DNA of 64,000 bases, taken from positions 1,240,001 through 1,304,000 of the forward strand of contig JAUJEB010000001.1 in assembly GCA_030442055.1 (NCBI GenBank), in the 5' to 3' direction. The DNA is from Agaribacillus aureus. Its GTDB lineage: Bacteria > Bacteroidota > Bacteroidia > Cytophagales > Cyclobacteriaceae. The notes below the pieces were generated by a model. It was not told the DNA's origin. It saw nothing but the letters and a program-made list of their open reading frames with translations, and ran no database searches. Positions 1 through 8,860 of this stretch are shown piece after piece (position 1 is the stretch's first letter; the number at the start of each line of letters is the position of its first letter). Position numbers and translations under genes: made by a program.

Positions 1-396
1 CACCATATTGAAACGGTCTAACATTTCAGCCACCATGCTCTTTCTTTCCTTGGATTTTATTCCCTTATATAATAAGGGGGTTTCAATGTTCTCGTATACC
101 GTAAGTTCATCAATTAAATGGTAGGCCTGAAAAATAAAGCCAATGTGATGCTTGTGCAACTCCGTCTTCATTCTTTCTCTTAATCGGTGCACCGGCTCAT
201 CCATAAAAAAATATTCTCCGGCGGAGGGTTGATCCAGCATGCCAATAATATTTAACAAAGTAGATTTTCCCGCACCACTTGGGCCCATAATGGTCAAAAA
301 CTCTCCTTGCTGTACTTCAAGTTCAACACCTTTTAGAATAAATACCCGCTGGTATTTCGAATCTACGTATTTGTCTATATCATTAAGTTTAATCAT
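1..396 (-). CDS. ABC transporter ATP-binding protein (partial, C-terminus beyond window)
   Basis: This is the N-terminal 132 residues of a MacB/LolD-type nucleotide-binding protein that couples ATP hydrolysis to an FtsX-type permease at the inner membrane. Reading the minus strand from ATG 396 gives MIKLNDIDKYVDSKYQRVF, then a Walker A motif GPSGAGKST and a Q-loop segment FIFQAYHLIDELTVYENIE. The signature motif and Walker B lie outside the window. The gene is divergent from the HlyD/ABC cluster starting at 770, and its own permease is presumably further left. Its closest relative here is the ATPase at 2096-2785, which shares the FIFQ-LIDELTV-EN pattern. Family assignment is firm; the substrate is unknown. 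Confidence 0.9.
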   Translation of the reverse strand, partial: MIKLNDIDKYVDSKYQRVFILKGVELEVQQGEFLTIMGPSGAGKSTLLNIIGMLDQPSAGEYFFMDEPVHRLRERMKTELHKHHIGFIFQAYHLIDELTVYENIETPLLYKGIKSKERKSMVAEMLDRFNMV

Positions 397-420
397 AGTG
401 TAAGCGTTTGTTGGACAAAA

Positions 421-436
421 GCCAATAAATATGCCA
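421..436 (-). promoter_or_regulatory. -24/-12-like motif facing the partial ATPase gene
   Basis: The minus strand reads TGGCATATTTATTGGC, ending 24 bases before the ATG at 396. It resembles a sigma-54 promoter (TGGCAC-N5-TTGC): the -24 part fits well, but the -12 part reads TTGGC instead of TTGC. The same layout occurs in front of the divergent gene. The role is inferred. Confidence 0.35.
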
Positions 437-709
437 AATTCACCATTTAGCAGGATCCAGCATTATTTCAACCATTTATATCCATTAATATACTAATCCT
501 ATGACAATATTAAATGGTTTTAAACTAATTTAAAGATGGAAATATTACTTTGGACCGGCTGCATAATTATGAGTTATGGTTTAAATCATCCATTGGTGGA
601 TGCTTTTCCACATAAACGGTAATGTTCAAAAATGAACAGAATCGTACGAAATCGATCAATTAATTATATTAAATAGGGCAAATACCCCAAAATGGCGAAA
701 AAATCACTT

Positions 710-726
710 TGGCACATTTGTTGGCA
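710..726 (+). promoter_or_regulatory. -24/-12-like motif facing the HlyD gene
   Basis: The sequence TGGCACATTTGTTGGCA lies about 45 bases before the ATG at 770. It has a perfect TGGCAC -24 element, then five bases, then TTGGC where sigma-54 promoters have TTGC. It matches the motif at 421-436 in spacing and in 14 of 16 bases. It could be a sigma-54 promoter variant or a shared regulator site. Confidence 0.38.
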
Positions 727-769
727 AGTCACTGTTATAAGTATAAACCGAAAATAATTGCTCATAATT

Positions 770-2032
770 ATGGGAATGGATAGAAAAATCAAAAAGAAAA
801 TGTGGACGCCCAAAAGGATATTAACCATTGGAGGCGCCACTGCCCTCTTCTCGGTGATTCTATATACCTTACTGTTTGCAGATAACAGGTCTAAATTAAA
901 TGTGGACTCCAATAAAATCACAATTTCAACCATTACCGAAGGTGATTTTCAGGAATGGATCCCCGAGACCGGCACGGTACAACCCATTAAAACTTACTTC
1001 CTGGACGCTATAGAAGGTGGCATTATCCAGGCCTTAAACATAGAAACCGGCTCGATGGTAAAAAAGGGTGATGCACTCATTACCCTGAGCAACTCAAATT
1101 TACAACTGGATGTTCTACAGCGTGAAGCCCAACTATATGAGCAAATCGACCGCCTAAGAAATTCAAGATTACTCCTCGATCAAAATACCCAGGATTTAGA
1201 AACCCGCCTCGCAGAAATCGATTATCAGATCAAGTTATTGCAACCCCAGAAGAAAAGGCAGGAATATCTGCTGGAAGAAAAGGCTATTTCCCAACAGGAA
1301 TATGAAGATGTTATTGAAAATTATAACTATAATCTCAAAAGGAGAGCCCTCACTTATAAGGCGTACCGGAGAGATTCCGTCTTAAAAAATATCCAACTAA
1401 GACAACTCAATGACTCCGAGGCAAGGATGTGGAAAAGCCTCGAGGCGGTGGGCAGCATTTTAGATAACCTTGTTGTAAAAGCACCCAAAGACGGCCTTTT
1501 TGCGTCTCCGCAGCTGGAAATAGGGCAATCTATCGCCCCCAGGGAAAGGCTTGGCCAAATCGATATCATTGATGATTTCAAATTAAGAATAGAAATTGAC
1601 GAAATATACCTGCCCAGAATCAGTGTAGGACAAATTGCTACCTATACCAATCCGGGCGGAAAAGTTTATAAACTGGAGGTGACAAAAGTATACCCTACTA
1701 TCGCCAACGGCAACTTTGAGGTGGATATGGAATTCGAGTCGGGAGCTCCCGCCGGTGTAAAACGGGGGCAGTCACTTCGAATCAGAATCGAGCTGGGTAA
1801 TCCAGGCCAGGCATTACTATTATCTACAGGCGGTTTCTTTCAATCAACGGGTGGTAATTGGGTATATCTATTGGATGAATCAGGACAAAAAGCCGTTAAG
1901 CAACCGATCCGGGTTGGGCGCAAAAATTCTGAAAACTATGAGGTACTGGAAGGCCTGAAACCAGGTGACAGGGTAATCACCTCCAGCTATGATAACTTTG
2001 GAGACAATGAAGTACTAATCCTGAAAAATTAA
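770..2032 (+). CDS. HlyD/AcrA-family periplasmic adaptor of an ABC efflux system
   Basis: This membrane-fusion adaptor would link an inner-membrane ABC permease to the envelope or an outer-membrane channel. The frame opens with TTG at 758, but the first ATG is at 770 (another at 776) and is preferred; this gives about 420 residues, a normal length. After a basic start (DRKIKKKMW) comes one membrane anchor near residues 17-36. A lipoyl-type half motif follows around 85-110 (GGIIQALNIETGSMVKKGDAL), then a long alpha-hairpin coiled coil (about 115-225). The second lipoyl half (VVKAPKDGLFA) and beta-barrel and membrane-proximal domains complete it. The ATPase at 2096 and permease at 2935 follow, giving a MacA-MacB-like arrangement with separate ATPase and permease. 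The substrate is unknown. Confidence 0.92.
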   Translation: MGMDRKIKKKMWTPKRILTIGGATALFSVILYTLLFADNRSKLNVDSNKITISTITEGDFQEWIPETGTVQPIKTYFLDAIEGGIIQALNIETGSMVKKGDALITLSNSNLQLDVLQREAQLYEQIDRLRNSRLLLDQNTQDLETRLAEIDYQIKLLQPQKKRQEYLLEEKAISQQEYEDVIENYNYNLKRRALTYKAYRRDSVLKNIQLRQLNDSEARMWKSLEAVGSILDNLVVKAPKDGLFASPQLEIGQSIAPRERLGQIDIIDDFKLRIEIDEIYLPRISVGQIATYTNPGGKVYKLEVTKVYPTIANGNFEVDMEFESGAPAGVKRGQSLRIRIELGNPGQALLLSTGGFFQSTGGNWVYLLDESGQKAVKQPIRVGRKNSENYEVLEGLKPGDRVITSSYDNFGDNEVLILKN

Positions 2033-2095
2033 CTGAGCTTTTTATAAATTAGCTAAGAAGCCATAAAAATAATTCAAACCTTAAATGCAACATTT

Positions 2096-2785
2096 ATGAT
2101 AAAAGCAGAAAACCTTAGCAAAGTGTACACCACCGATGAAGTGGAAACCACTGCCCTTGACTCTGTAAGCCTGGAAATTAAAGAGGGCGAGTTTGTAGCA
2201 GTAATGGGACCTTCAGGGTGTGGAAAATCAACTTTGTTGAATATCATGGGATTGTTGGATAATCCTACCAGTGGTCTTTACCACTTTTTGGACCATGAGG
2301 TTTCCAACTACTCAGAGCGGCAAAGAGCTGGTCTGAGAAAAGGGTCTATAGGATTTATATTTCAAAGTTTCAACCTGATCGATGAGCTGACTGTTTTTGA
2401 AAATGTAGAGCTACCGCTTTTATACCTGAAAGTGAACTCCGCTGAACGGAAGCAGAAAGTTGAAAAAGTACTGGAGCATATGAACATTATGCACCGGAGA
2501 AATCACTTCCCCCAACAGCTATCCGGTGGACAGCAACAAAGAGTCGCCATAGCCAGAGCAGTAGTCGCAGAACCAAAACTGATCCTTGCCGATGAGCCAA
2601 CTGGTAACCTGGACTCCGCCAATGGTGAAGAGGTCATGAAGTTATTGACCGAACTAAATCAGGGTGGCACAACAATCGTCATGGTGACGCACTCGCCCTA
2701 TGATGCCAAGTTCGCCCATAGGATCATCAACTTGTTTGACGGTCAGATTGTTACAGAAAACATTAATGAAGAATTCCATATATAG
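2096..2785 (+). CDS. ABC transporter ATP-binding protein, MacB/LolD type
   Basis: This 229-residue cytoplasmic ATPase would drive the permease encoded next. All expected motifs are visible: Walker [10 protein letters not shown] (38-46), Q-loop [10 protein letters not shown] (about 88-97), signature LSGGQQQRV (142-150) and Walker B with catalytic Glu, LILADEPTG (162-170). A switch His follows in VMVTHSP. Its length is typical of stand-alone LolD/MacB ATPases. It starts 63 bases after the HlyD gene and ends 149 bases before the permease. A clear intrinsic terminator stands in that second gap, so permease output may be lower than, or uncoupled from, the first two genes. Confidence 0.94.
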   Translation: MIKAENLSKVYTTDEVETTALDSVSLEIKEGEFVAVMGPSGCGKSTLLNIMGLLDNPTSGLYHFLDHEVSNYSERQRAGLRKGSIGFIFQSFNLIDELTVFENVELPLLYLKVNSAERKQKVEKVLEHMNIMHRRNHFPQQLSGGQQQRVAIARAVVAEPKLILADEPTGNLDSANGEEVMKLLTELNQGGTTIVMVTHSPYDAKFAHRIINLFDGQIVTENINEEFHI

Positions 2786-2868
2786 CACATAGCTTTATGG
2801 ATAATGTTAAGGAAAGCTTTTATTAAATAGCATTGAATTGTAATCAATCCCACATTAATTGACTACTG

Positions 2869-2917
2869 AATGTCTTTTTTACATGGAATTATCTGTGTGA
2901 AAAAGACATTTTTTTTT
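2869..2917 (+). terminator. Intrinsic terminator between ATPase and permease genes
   Basis: A perfect 11-bp inverted repeat (AATGTCTTTTT at 2869-2879, AAAAAGACATT at 2900-2910) has a 20-base loop and is followed directly by a run of T to 2917. It sits inside the gap between 2785 and 2935, so it either ends the HlyD-ATPase transcript or attenuates read-through into the permease gene. The stem is AT-rich, so efficiency may be partial. Confidence 0.7.
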
Positions 2918-2934
2918 ACCCATTTTATACCACC

Positions 2935-5343
2935 ATGTTAAGAAATTACTTTTTGGTAGCCTTTCGCAACCTGGCGAAAAATAAAATTTATTCACTTATC
3001 AATTTGTGCGGTCTGGCCATTGGTATGGCGGCTTGCCTGGTGATTTATCTATTTATCCATGAAGAATTGAGCTTTGATAAGTTTCACCAGAAAAAAAATC
3101 AAATTTATCGGCTGGATGAAGTGCAATCATTTACCGGTACGGAGACGCAAAAGGTAGCGCTAAGCATGCCGGGTATGGGCCCTAACCTCGCCAATGAGTT
3201 CCCGGAAATTCGTAGTTTCACCAGATTTTGGGATATGGGAAGCAGTTTGTATCAAAAAGGTCCTGAAAAGTTTTTGATCGACAAAACCGTATTGGTAGAC
3301 TCCACATTTTTGGAAATATTTGATTTTGAGCTGTTAAGCGGTGATAGAAGCACTGCGCTTGATCAACCCAATAGTATGGTGATAACTGAGCAAACCGCCA
3401 GGAAAATATTCAATAGTATTGAGGTATTGGGCAAAGAACTTACCCTTGAAAGAGGTGGTGAAGAAATACCCATAAAAATTACTGGCGTTTTGGCCCCTGT
3501 TCCCGACAACTCACATTTACAATTTGATGTGCTTGGCTCCATCACCACCGTTACCTCACAAAATCAGGAGTTCAACAACCAGTTTGGCTCCAACTACCTG
3601 GTTACCTATCTGTTGCTGAATGAAGGAACGGACATTCAAAATCTGGAAAGTAAATTTCCGGATTTTATGGTTCGGCATATGAATGAGGATATTAACCAGT
3701 ACTATAAATTATACCTGCAGCCCCTGACTGACATCCACCTGGGTTCAACAGATATGGACCATGATTATCATAACTGGAAGGAATTTGACGGAGCTTATGT
3801 AAGCATATTTATTATCATGGCCATTTTCGTCTTATTAATTGCAGGTGTTAATTTTATGAATTTATCTACCGCCAGGTCTGCTACGCGATCTAAAGAGGTA
3901 GGATTAAGGAAATCTATCGGTGCCAATAAAAATCAGATTATCAATCAATTTTTAGGTGAATCCGTCCTTTTATCGGTATTCGCCTTGTTGATCGCCATTA
4001 TACTCTCCGCATCGTTTGTTCCCTATTTAAACGGGCTTACCAACAGATCTTTATCCTTGCCATCTATATTTAATCAGCCCGAAGTAATCCTGTTAATTTT
4101 AGCGGGCACCCTGCTAATTGGTATCATCTCCGGAATATACCCTGCCTTTGTCATGTCATCCTTTAGTCCGGTGAAAGGGATGAAGGGGAAGCTATCAAAT
4201 AAGGGGAAAAAATCCAGCCTGCAAAATATACTGGTGATAGGTCAATTTGTTATTGCCATAACGCTGATTATAAGCACCATCCTGGCTGTGAGGCAATTAA
4301 ACTATATGAAAAATAAGGATATCGGTTTCAACAAAGATCAAATATTACTGATACCGCTTGACCGGCATGCCAATGAAAAATATCAAACTCTGAAAACAGA
4401 GTTACTTAAACAGAGCGGCATCGAAGGGGTTACTGCCGCCGGACAAAGAATAGGTAACAATTTTCATCAATGGGGATTTAAAATAAAGACTGACACGACC
4501 GTCACAAATCTGACTGTATCTAATGTACATGTCGACTATGATTATATGGAAGTTTATGACATTAAATTAACCTCCGGAAGATCCTTCTCCAGAGAATATG
4601 GCACCGACCCTGAATATGGTTTTATAGTGAATGAGGCATTGGTTGAAGAGCTTGGTTTGAAAAATCCTTTAGGACAACCTGTTGGACACGGTTCTTATCA
4701 TAAGGACAGCCTGGGGACAATAATAGGCGTCACCACGAATTTTAACTTCAATTCTCTTCATCACAAAGTCAATACTCTGGTGATCAGCCTGCATCCCGGG
4801 TGGGGATATGAAGAAATGTCAGTCAGGATAAGCCCCGATCATATGGCTGAAACCATCGCCAATATCAAATCGACATGGGATCATATTTTACCGGGCCGAT
4901 CCTTTGATTACAGCTTCCTCGATCAGCATTTTGAAACCCTGTATGCCTCCGATGAACAAATGACCAAAGTTGTTCCTATTATTGCCATGTTGTCTATCGT
5001 CATTGCCTGCCTGGGACTGTTTGGACTTTCTACCATTACTGTGGAGCAAAGAATAAAGGAAATTGGCGTGAGGAAGGCATTAGGCGCGTCGCTGGGTCAG
5101 TTATTTTTATTGCTTTCTAAAGACTTTGTGTTGTTAATTTTCATGGCCTTTATTATATCAATACCCATCACCTATTATTTCATGGAGGGGTGGCTGGCCA
5201 ATTTTGCTTTTCACATTCGTATTGGATTTGGTGTATTTATGCTGGCGGGTATACTATCATTGGCTATCGCAATTGCCACTGTCAGCTACAAGATCATTCT
5301 TGCCGCAAAACGCAATCCGGCGGAAATACTTAAATATGAATGA
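2935..5343 (+). CDS. ABC transporter permease, MacB-PCD/FtsX family
   Basis: This is an 802-residue inner-membrane permease of the class that moves substrates such as antimicrobial peptides or lipoproteins from the periplasm by mechanotransmission. The N-terminus MLRNYFLVAFRNLAKNKIYS leads into the first membrane span (about 20-42), followed by a large MacB_PCD-type periplasmic domain. A block of spans lies at about 285-440 and contains the FtsX signature STARSATRSKEVGLRKSIGA. A second periplasmic domain and three more spans follow at about 680-790 (IKEIGVRKALGAS). It lacks the N-terminal prefix domain seen in the permeases at 16.3-24.4 kb. It probably works with the ATPase at 2096 and the adaptor at 770. 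Confidence 0.93.
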   Translation: MLRNYFLVAFRNLAKNKIYSLINLCGLAIGMAACLVIYLFIHEELSFDKFHQKKNQIYRLDEVQSFTGTETQKVALSMPGMGPNLANEFPEIRSFTRFWDMGSSLYQKGPEKFLIDKTVLVDSTFLEIFDFELLSGDRSTALDQPNSMVITEQTARKIFNSIEVLGKELTLERGGEEIPIKITGVLAPVPDNSHLQFDVLGSITTVTSQNQEFNNQFGSNYLVTYLLLNEGTDIQNLESKFPDFMVRHMNEDINQYYKLYLQPLTDIHLGSTDMDHDYHNWKEFDGAYVSIFIIMAIFVLLIAGVNFMNLSTARSATRSKEVGLRKSIGANKNQIINQFLGESVLLSVFALLIAIILSASFVPYLNGLTNRSLSLPSIFNQPEVILLILAGTLLIGIISGIYPAFVMSSFSPVKGMKGKLSNKGKKSSLQNILVIGQFVIAITLIISTILAVRQLNYMKNKDIGFNKDQILLIPLDRHANEKYQTLKTELLKQSGIEGVTAAGQRIGNNFHQWGFKIKTDTTVTNLTVSNVHVDYDYMEVYDIKLTSGRSFSREYGTDPEYGFIVNEALVEELGLKNPLGQPVGHGSYHKDSLGTIIGVTTNFNFNSLHHKVNTLVISLHPGWGYEEMSVRISPDHMAETIANIKSTWDHILPGRSFDYSFLDQHFETLYASDEQMTKVVPIIAMLSIVIACLGLFGLSTITVEQRIKEIGVRKALGASLGQLFLLLSKDFVLLIFMAFIISIPITYYFMEGWLANFAFHIRIGFGVFMLAGILSLAIAIATVSYKIILAAKRNPAEILKYE

Positions 5344-5450
5344 GATTTAATAAGCAATTTTGGAAACCTCATCCTATTCGTCCACTCGGTTGCCATCAGA
5401 GGATTTGTCCGTTTTAATTGATATAATATGCCCGAAAGGAAAGTAAACAA

Positions 5451-6431
5451 TTAGTCAGCAGAAGGTCCTGACCGTTGGTCGCCGCCACTGCTGTTCGCCT
5501 TTTCATAGGCCTCAATAATCTTCTTCACAATTTTATGCCGGATCACATCTTCAGCGCCTAATTCAACAAATCCGACACCTTCCACTTCTTTCAAAGTCTT
5601 TGCTGCTTCCGCAAGACCGGATTTCTGTTTTTTAGGTAAATCAATCTGCGATAGGTCTCCTGTGATGATCACCTTTGACTCAGGGCCCATCCTGGTAAGG
5701 AACATCTTGATTTGCATTGGCGTGGTGTTTTGTGCTTCATCCAGTAAAATGAAAGCCCTGTTAAGTGTTCTGCCACGCATATAGGCCAGCGGCGCTATTT
5801 CGATAACCCTGTTTTCCAGATAATATTTCAACTTTTCATGCGGCACCATGTCGTCTAATGCATCATAGATAGGTCTTAGAAAAGGATCGATCTTATCCTT
5901 TAAATCTCCGGGTAAAAATCCCAGGTTTTCTCCGGCCTCCACAGCGGGCCTGGTAATAATAATTTTCTTTACCTCCTTATTTTTTAATGCCTTGACTGCT
6001 AGTGCTACTGATATATATGTTTTTCCCGTTCCAGCCGGCCCCAACGCGAAAACCAGGTCGTTCTCAAGCGATGCCCTTACCAGTTTCTTTTGATTATTGG
6101 TTTTAGGTTTGATCACAAAACCTTTGGTGCCATATACCAAAACATGTTGCTTCTCCTGCTCAAAGCTGTCATTCTCCTGATTATTTTTTAAATAGGAATG
6201 CACATTCTCCTCCGATACCCTACCATATTTATGATAGTGGTTGATCAAAGAGTTAAGAATTTCATTGATTTTGATTATTTCCGGACTACTTCCCTGAATT
6301 TTGATTTCATTGCCTCTTGATACAATTTTGCTTTTGGGGAAAGCCTGGGCGACCTCTTTTATGTTTTTATTTTGAACGCCCAAAAAATCAATCAGGGAAA
6401 TGTTTTCAAGGGTGATTATTTTTTCTACCAA
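5451..6431 (-). CDS. PhoH-like ATPase
   Basis: A 326-residue cytoplasmic P-loop ATPase of the PhoH family, whose members are linked to RNA metabolism and stress; the exact reaction is not settled. An N-terminal KH-like segment (about 30-65) precedes the ATPase core. Walker A is ALGPAGTGKT (129-138) and Walker B is AFILLDEAQN (226-235). RPAVEAGENLGFLPG and a motif with ITGDLSQIDLP are typical of the family. The start is TTG at 6431: an in-frame stop lies about 12 bases upstream and no early ATG exists, while the N-terminus VEKIITLENISLIDFLG matches the usual family start. It is divergent from the SAM-hydrolase-family gene at 6525. The short C-terminal tail is polar and variable. Confidence 0.94.
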   Translation of the reverse strand: MVEKIITLENISLIDFLGVQNKNIKEVAQAFPKSKIVSRGNEIKIQGSSPEIIKINEILNSLINHYHKYGRVSEENVHSYLKNNQENDSFEQEKQHVLVYGTKGFVIKPKTNNQKKLVRASLENDLVFALGPAGTGKTYISVALAVKALKNKEVKKIIITRPAVEAGENLGFLPGDLKDKIDPFLRPIYDALDDMVPHEKLKYYLENRVIEIAPLAYMRGRTLNRAFILLDEAQNTTPMQIKMFLTRMGPESKVIITGDLSQIDLPKKQKSGLAEAAKTLKEVEGVGFVELGAEDVIRHKIVKKIIEAYEKANSSGGDQRSGPSAD

Positions 6432-6524
6432 GCTATATTTTTATTTTATTAAGTCGAATTTACTTTATAAGGTTAAAAAAATTAATTTTACTACGCAAAA
6501 ATACACAATAATTTAATAGCTTAA

Positions 6525-7301
6525 ATGGCTCTTATTACTTTTCTGTCAGATTTTGGAAATTGTGATCATTATGTAGCTGCCGTAAAAGCAAAAATTTATG
6601 GTGTGGATTCCAATATAAAAACCCTGGATATTAGTCATGGTATTGCCCGTTTTAATATTGCGCACGGATCTTTTGTTCTAAAGTCCGTATTTCGATCATT
6701 TCCGGAGGGTACAGTGCATCTGGTGGCGGTGAATTCCGGTTATCAGGTTCAACCAAAATTCATTGCCCTGGAAGTGGAAAATCACTATTTTGTGGGACCG
6801 GACAACGGCCTGCTCAGTTTGATAAGTGATTCACAGGGAAGTAAGGTGGTAAAACTGCCGGAAGCGGAAAATAACGGGCATGGGTATTTTCCGGAAAGAG
6901 ATACAATGGGATTAGCAGCCGCACAGCTGGCAGCCGGCAAAAAATTGGAGGAAATAGGTGAGCCATACGAACAAATGAAAAGAATGATCAATAAACAGGT
7001 CAGGGCCACTCGTCAGAAAATATCAGGCTCAGTGATCCATGTTGATCATTACGGTAATTTAATTACCAACATCGAATACCGGGATTTCGAAATTTTGAGT
7101 AAAAACAAGAAATATAAAATTAACTACGGTCGTACATTTGCCGATGAGATCCATGCCTACCAGGCCAGCGTTGTGCAGGGTGAATCATTTCATATTTTTA
7201 ACAGCCTGGGATTGTTGGAAATTGGCATCAATATGGGCAATGGATCGGAGTTGTTGGGATTGGAGTATGACAGCCCGGTCCATATTATATTTGAAGATTA
7301 G
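6525..7301 (+). CDS. SAM hydroxide adenosyltransferase (DUF62) family protein
   Basis: This 258-residue protein belongs to the family of SAM-dependent chlorinases/fluorinases and SAM hydrolases, which split S-adenosylmethionine to adenosine and methionine. Seen here are the N-terminal LITFLSDFGNCDHYVAAVK, a central VGPDNGLLSLI, and a C-terminal HVDHYGNLITNI start to the second domain. The segment that in characterised hydrolases reads VDPGVG plus Arg is VNSGYQ here, and the FHGRD segment reads FPERD. The catalytic Asp, Arg and His described for the family therefore appear to be missing. It could still bind SAM or adenosine. The family call is firm; activity is doubtful. Confidence 0.88.
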   Translation: MALITFLSDFGNCDHYVAAVKAKIYGVDSNIKTLDISHGIARFNIAHGSFVLKSVFRSFPEGTVHLVAVNSGYQVQPKFIALEVENHYFVGPDNGLLSLISDSQGSKVVKLPEAENNGHGYFPERDTMGLAAAQLAAGKKLEEIGEPYEQMKRMINKQVRATRQKISGSVIHVDHYGNLITNIEYRDFEILSKNKKYKINYGRTFADEIHAYQASVVQGESFHIFNSLGLLEIGINMGNGSELLGLEYDSPVHIIFED

Positions 7302-7346
7302 TATTCATCTTGCTTCACCAGGCAAAGGCCAGAAAACAATGCAACT

Positions 7347-7640
7347 ATGTTAGTAAGAATTGTTAGGATGACATTTAAAAGAAATCATATGGATGATTTT
7401 CTGAAATTGTTTCAACGTATCAGCCCCAATATCCGCAATTTTAAGGGGTGCAATCACCTGGAACTATTACGGGATTACAACCAGGAAAACATCTTCGTAA
7501 CCTACAGCTATTGGCAAGACGAAGAGGCGCTTAATAATTACCGTTCCTCGCTACTCTTCAAGGAAAGCTGGGCAGCTACAAAGGTTTTATTTGATGAAAA
7601 ACCACAGGTTTTTTCTTTTAAGCGCTTTTTGGTTGTATAG
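7347..7640 (+). CDS. Antibiotic biosynthesis monooxygenase-fold (ABM) small protein
   Basis: A 97-residue protein of the dimeric alpha/beta-barrel ABM family. It starts MLVRIVRMTFKRNHMDDFLKLF and contains the usual helix NIRNFKGCNHLELLRD, then TYSYWQDEEALNNYRSS. Members are small heme-degrading or quinol monooxygenases, or have no known substrate; no residue here fixes the reaction. The start ATG at 7347 comes 45 bases after the SAM-hydrolase-family stop, so co-transcription is likely. It ends just before the tRNA-Leu gene. Confidence 0.85.
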   Translation: MLVRIVRMTFKRNHMDDFLKLFQRISPNIRNFKGCNHLELLRDYNQENIFVTYSYWQDEEALNNYRSSLLFKESWAATKVLFDEKPQVFSFKRFLVV

Positions 7641-7769
7641 GTATTTTTTAATACTTCATAGCCCCATACTCATAGTATGAGCACTGTCTCGGTGGGCAAC
7701 CATAGAGATGAAATAAAAATTTGTAAAATATTAAATCATTCAACATATTTGCAACCCGTTTGAGCACAT

Positions 7770-7853
7770 GCCCAGGTGGCGGAATTGGTAGACGCGTTGG
7801 TCTCAAACACCAATGGCCGCAAGGCCGTGCCGGTTCGACTCCGGCCCTGGGTA
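7770..7853 (+). tRNA. tRNA-Leu (anticodon CAA)
   Basis: A complete class II cloverleaf. The acceptor stem GCCCAGG (7770-7776) pairs with CCTGGGT (7846-7852) and A7853 is the discriminator. The D-arm reads GGCGGAATTGGTAGAC. The anticodon stem TTGGT/ACCAA encloses loop CTCAAAC with anticodon CAA at 7804-7806, so it reads UUG. A long variable arm (TGGCCGCAAGGCCG) and the T-arm GGTTCGACTCC follow. CCA is not encoded (ACA follows). tRNA-Leu genes are common integration sites, and accessory genes lie directly downstream. Confidence 0.97.
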
Positions 7854-7856
7854 CAG

Positions 7857-7898
7857 AAATCCCTGATAACGATTTGGTTATCAGGGATTTTTGGTTTT
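7857..7898 (+). terminator. Intrinsic terminator of tRNA-Leu
   Basis: A perfect 14-bp stem (AAATCCCTGATAAC at 7857-7870, its complement at 7877-7890) with loop GATTTG is followed by TTGGTTTTT. It begins four bases after the tRNA end. Confidence 0.9.
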
Positions 7899-8137
7899 TA
7901 GTGGAACAAAGCTGGGACAAATTCTGAAGTAAACTTAAGGGCCTTGAATCCAACAAAGATTTTGAATGTATTTACAACTGATAGCGACTCTTCGAGCCAT
8001 TAATTGAAATAGAGATGTAGTCTTACTAGTCTATGTCCATTATGCTGCACAATGTCCAACTATCATCGGTAGGCTGGATATTTTTACTTCTTTAAAAATA
8101 TCGCATCAAACTAGCCTTTACAAATAGTCTAATAAGC

Positions 8138-8860
8138 TTAGGGATGATAGTCTTTGTTGTATTCTGTTTCTTGGTTTTTGTTATTCTCAAATACCTTCAC
8201 TCTCCAACCCTTAATGAGAAGCCAAAGCATAAATACCAGCTCACCAAAAAAGGTAATCATTAAGTAGTCCATTTTAGTCGAAGGAAAAAAGAAAATTCTT
8301 AAAGTGTCAATTAAATAGCCAGCCCCAGCAATGATTAAAAGAATTCCAAAAATCCTGGGGACGTAAAAGGCTTGAAAAACCAGAATTCCAAGCATAATCA
8401 GGTAAGTGCCGAAAAAGACAAAGGCAAAACTCCATTGAAGGTTGAAGTTTTTAATTGAGAGTAAAACCTTGGCGTAAAGTGATTGGTCAAATGCTGATAA
8501 GTACTCTGCATTTTGGGTTAGGTTCAACAACCCAACAAGATTTAATAGAGCGGATAAAGTAACAACGGTAAATACAATTCGAAACAAAGAAATTAGTAAT
8601 GAAAAGTCTCTATTCACAGGTCGAAGAAATATATATAAAGCCCACGCGACCACCACATCACAAATTAAAGTGATTGTATGAAGAAATATACCAGTTACAA
8701 ATAGTTCACGGTTTTTCTGAATGTTTTTAAATGTGATTTCGGCATTTCCATAATCAAATAAATCAGGAAAAATAACGAACTCAGCTACCGGTACTGATAA
8801 AACCATTATAAAAATTCCAATTCCGGAGATTAAAGCCGCTTTTTGTATTTGGTAGTTCAT
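8138..8860 (-). CDS. DUF4386 family integral membrane protein
   Basis: A 240-residue polytopic inner-membrane protein matching the DUF4386 pattern. Six or so hydrophobic spans are seen (for example IFIMVLSVPVAEFVIFPDLF at about 16-35). The family-typical segment LLNLTQNAEYLSAFD precedes a cluster of spans, and there is a PRIFGILLIIAGAGYLIDTL motif near residue 170. No function is established for the family. It is AT-rich, convergent with the tRNA region and divergent from the Crp/Fnr gene at 9291. With those neighbours it may belong to an acquired patch next to tRNA-Leu. The charged C-terminal tail is short and non-conserved. Confidence 0.88.
   Translation of the reverse strand: MNYQIQKAALISGIGIFIMVLSVPVAEFVIFPDLFDYGNAEITFKNIQKNRELFVTGIFLHTITLICDVVVAWALYIFLRPVNRDFSLLISLFRIVFTVVTLSALLNLVGLLNLTQNAEYLSAFDQSLYAKVLLSIKNFNLQWSFAFVFFGTYLIMLGILVFQAFYVPRIFGILLIIAGAGYLIDTLRIFFFPSTKMDYLMITFFGELVFMLWLLIKGWRVKVFENNKNQETEYNKDYHP

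Larger units (their letters stand above)
397..769. other. Divergent intergenic control region
   Basis: An AT-rich gap of 373 bases lies between two divergent transport genes. No convincing gene is present: the minus-strand reading frame at 664-933 overlaps the HlyD gene and resembles no family. The gap holds two copies of a TGGCAYATTTRTTGGC motif, one facing each gene, which are listed separately. Confidence 0.6.

Noticed and set aside
7648-7956. Minus-strand 102-codon frame
   Set aside because: It runs antisense across the whole tRNA-Leu gene and its terminator; the protein resembles the translation artefact often annotated over tRNAs.
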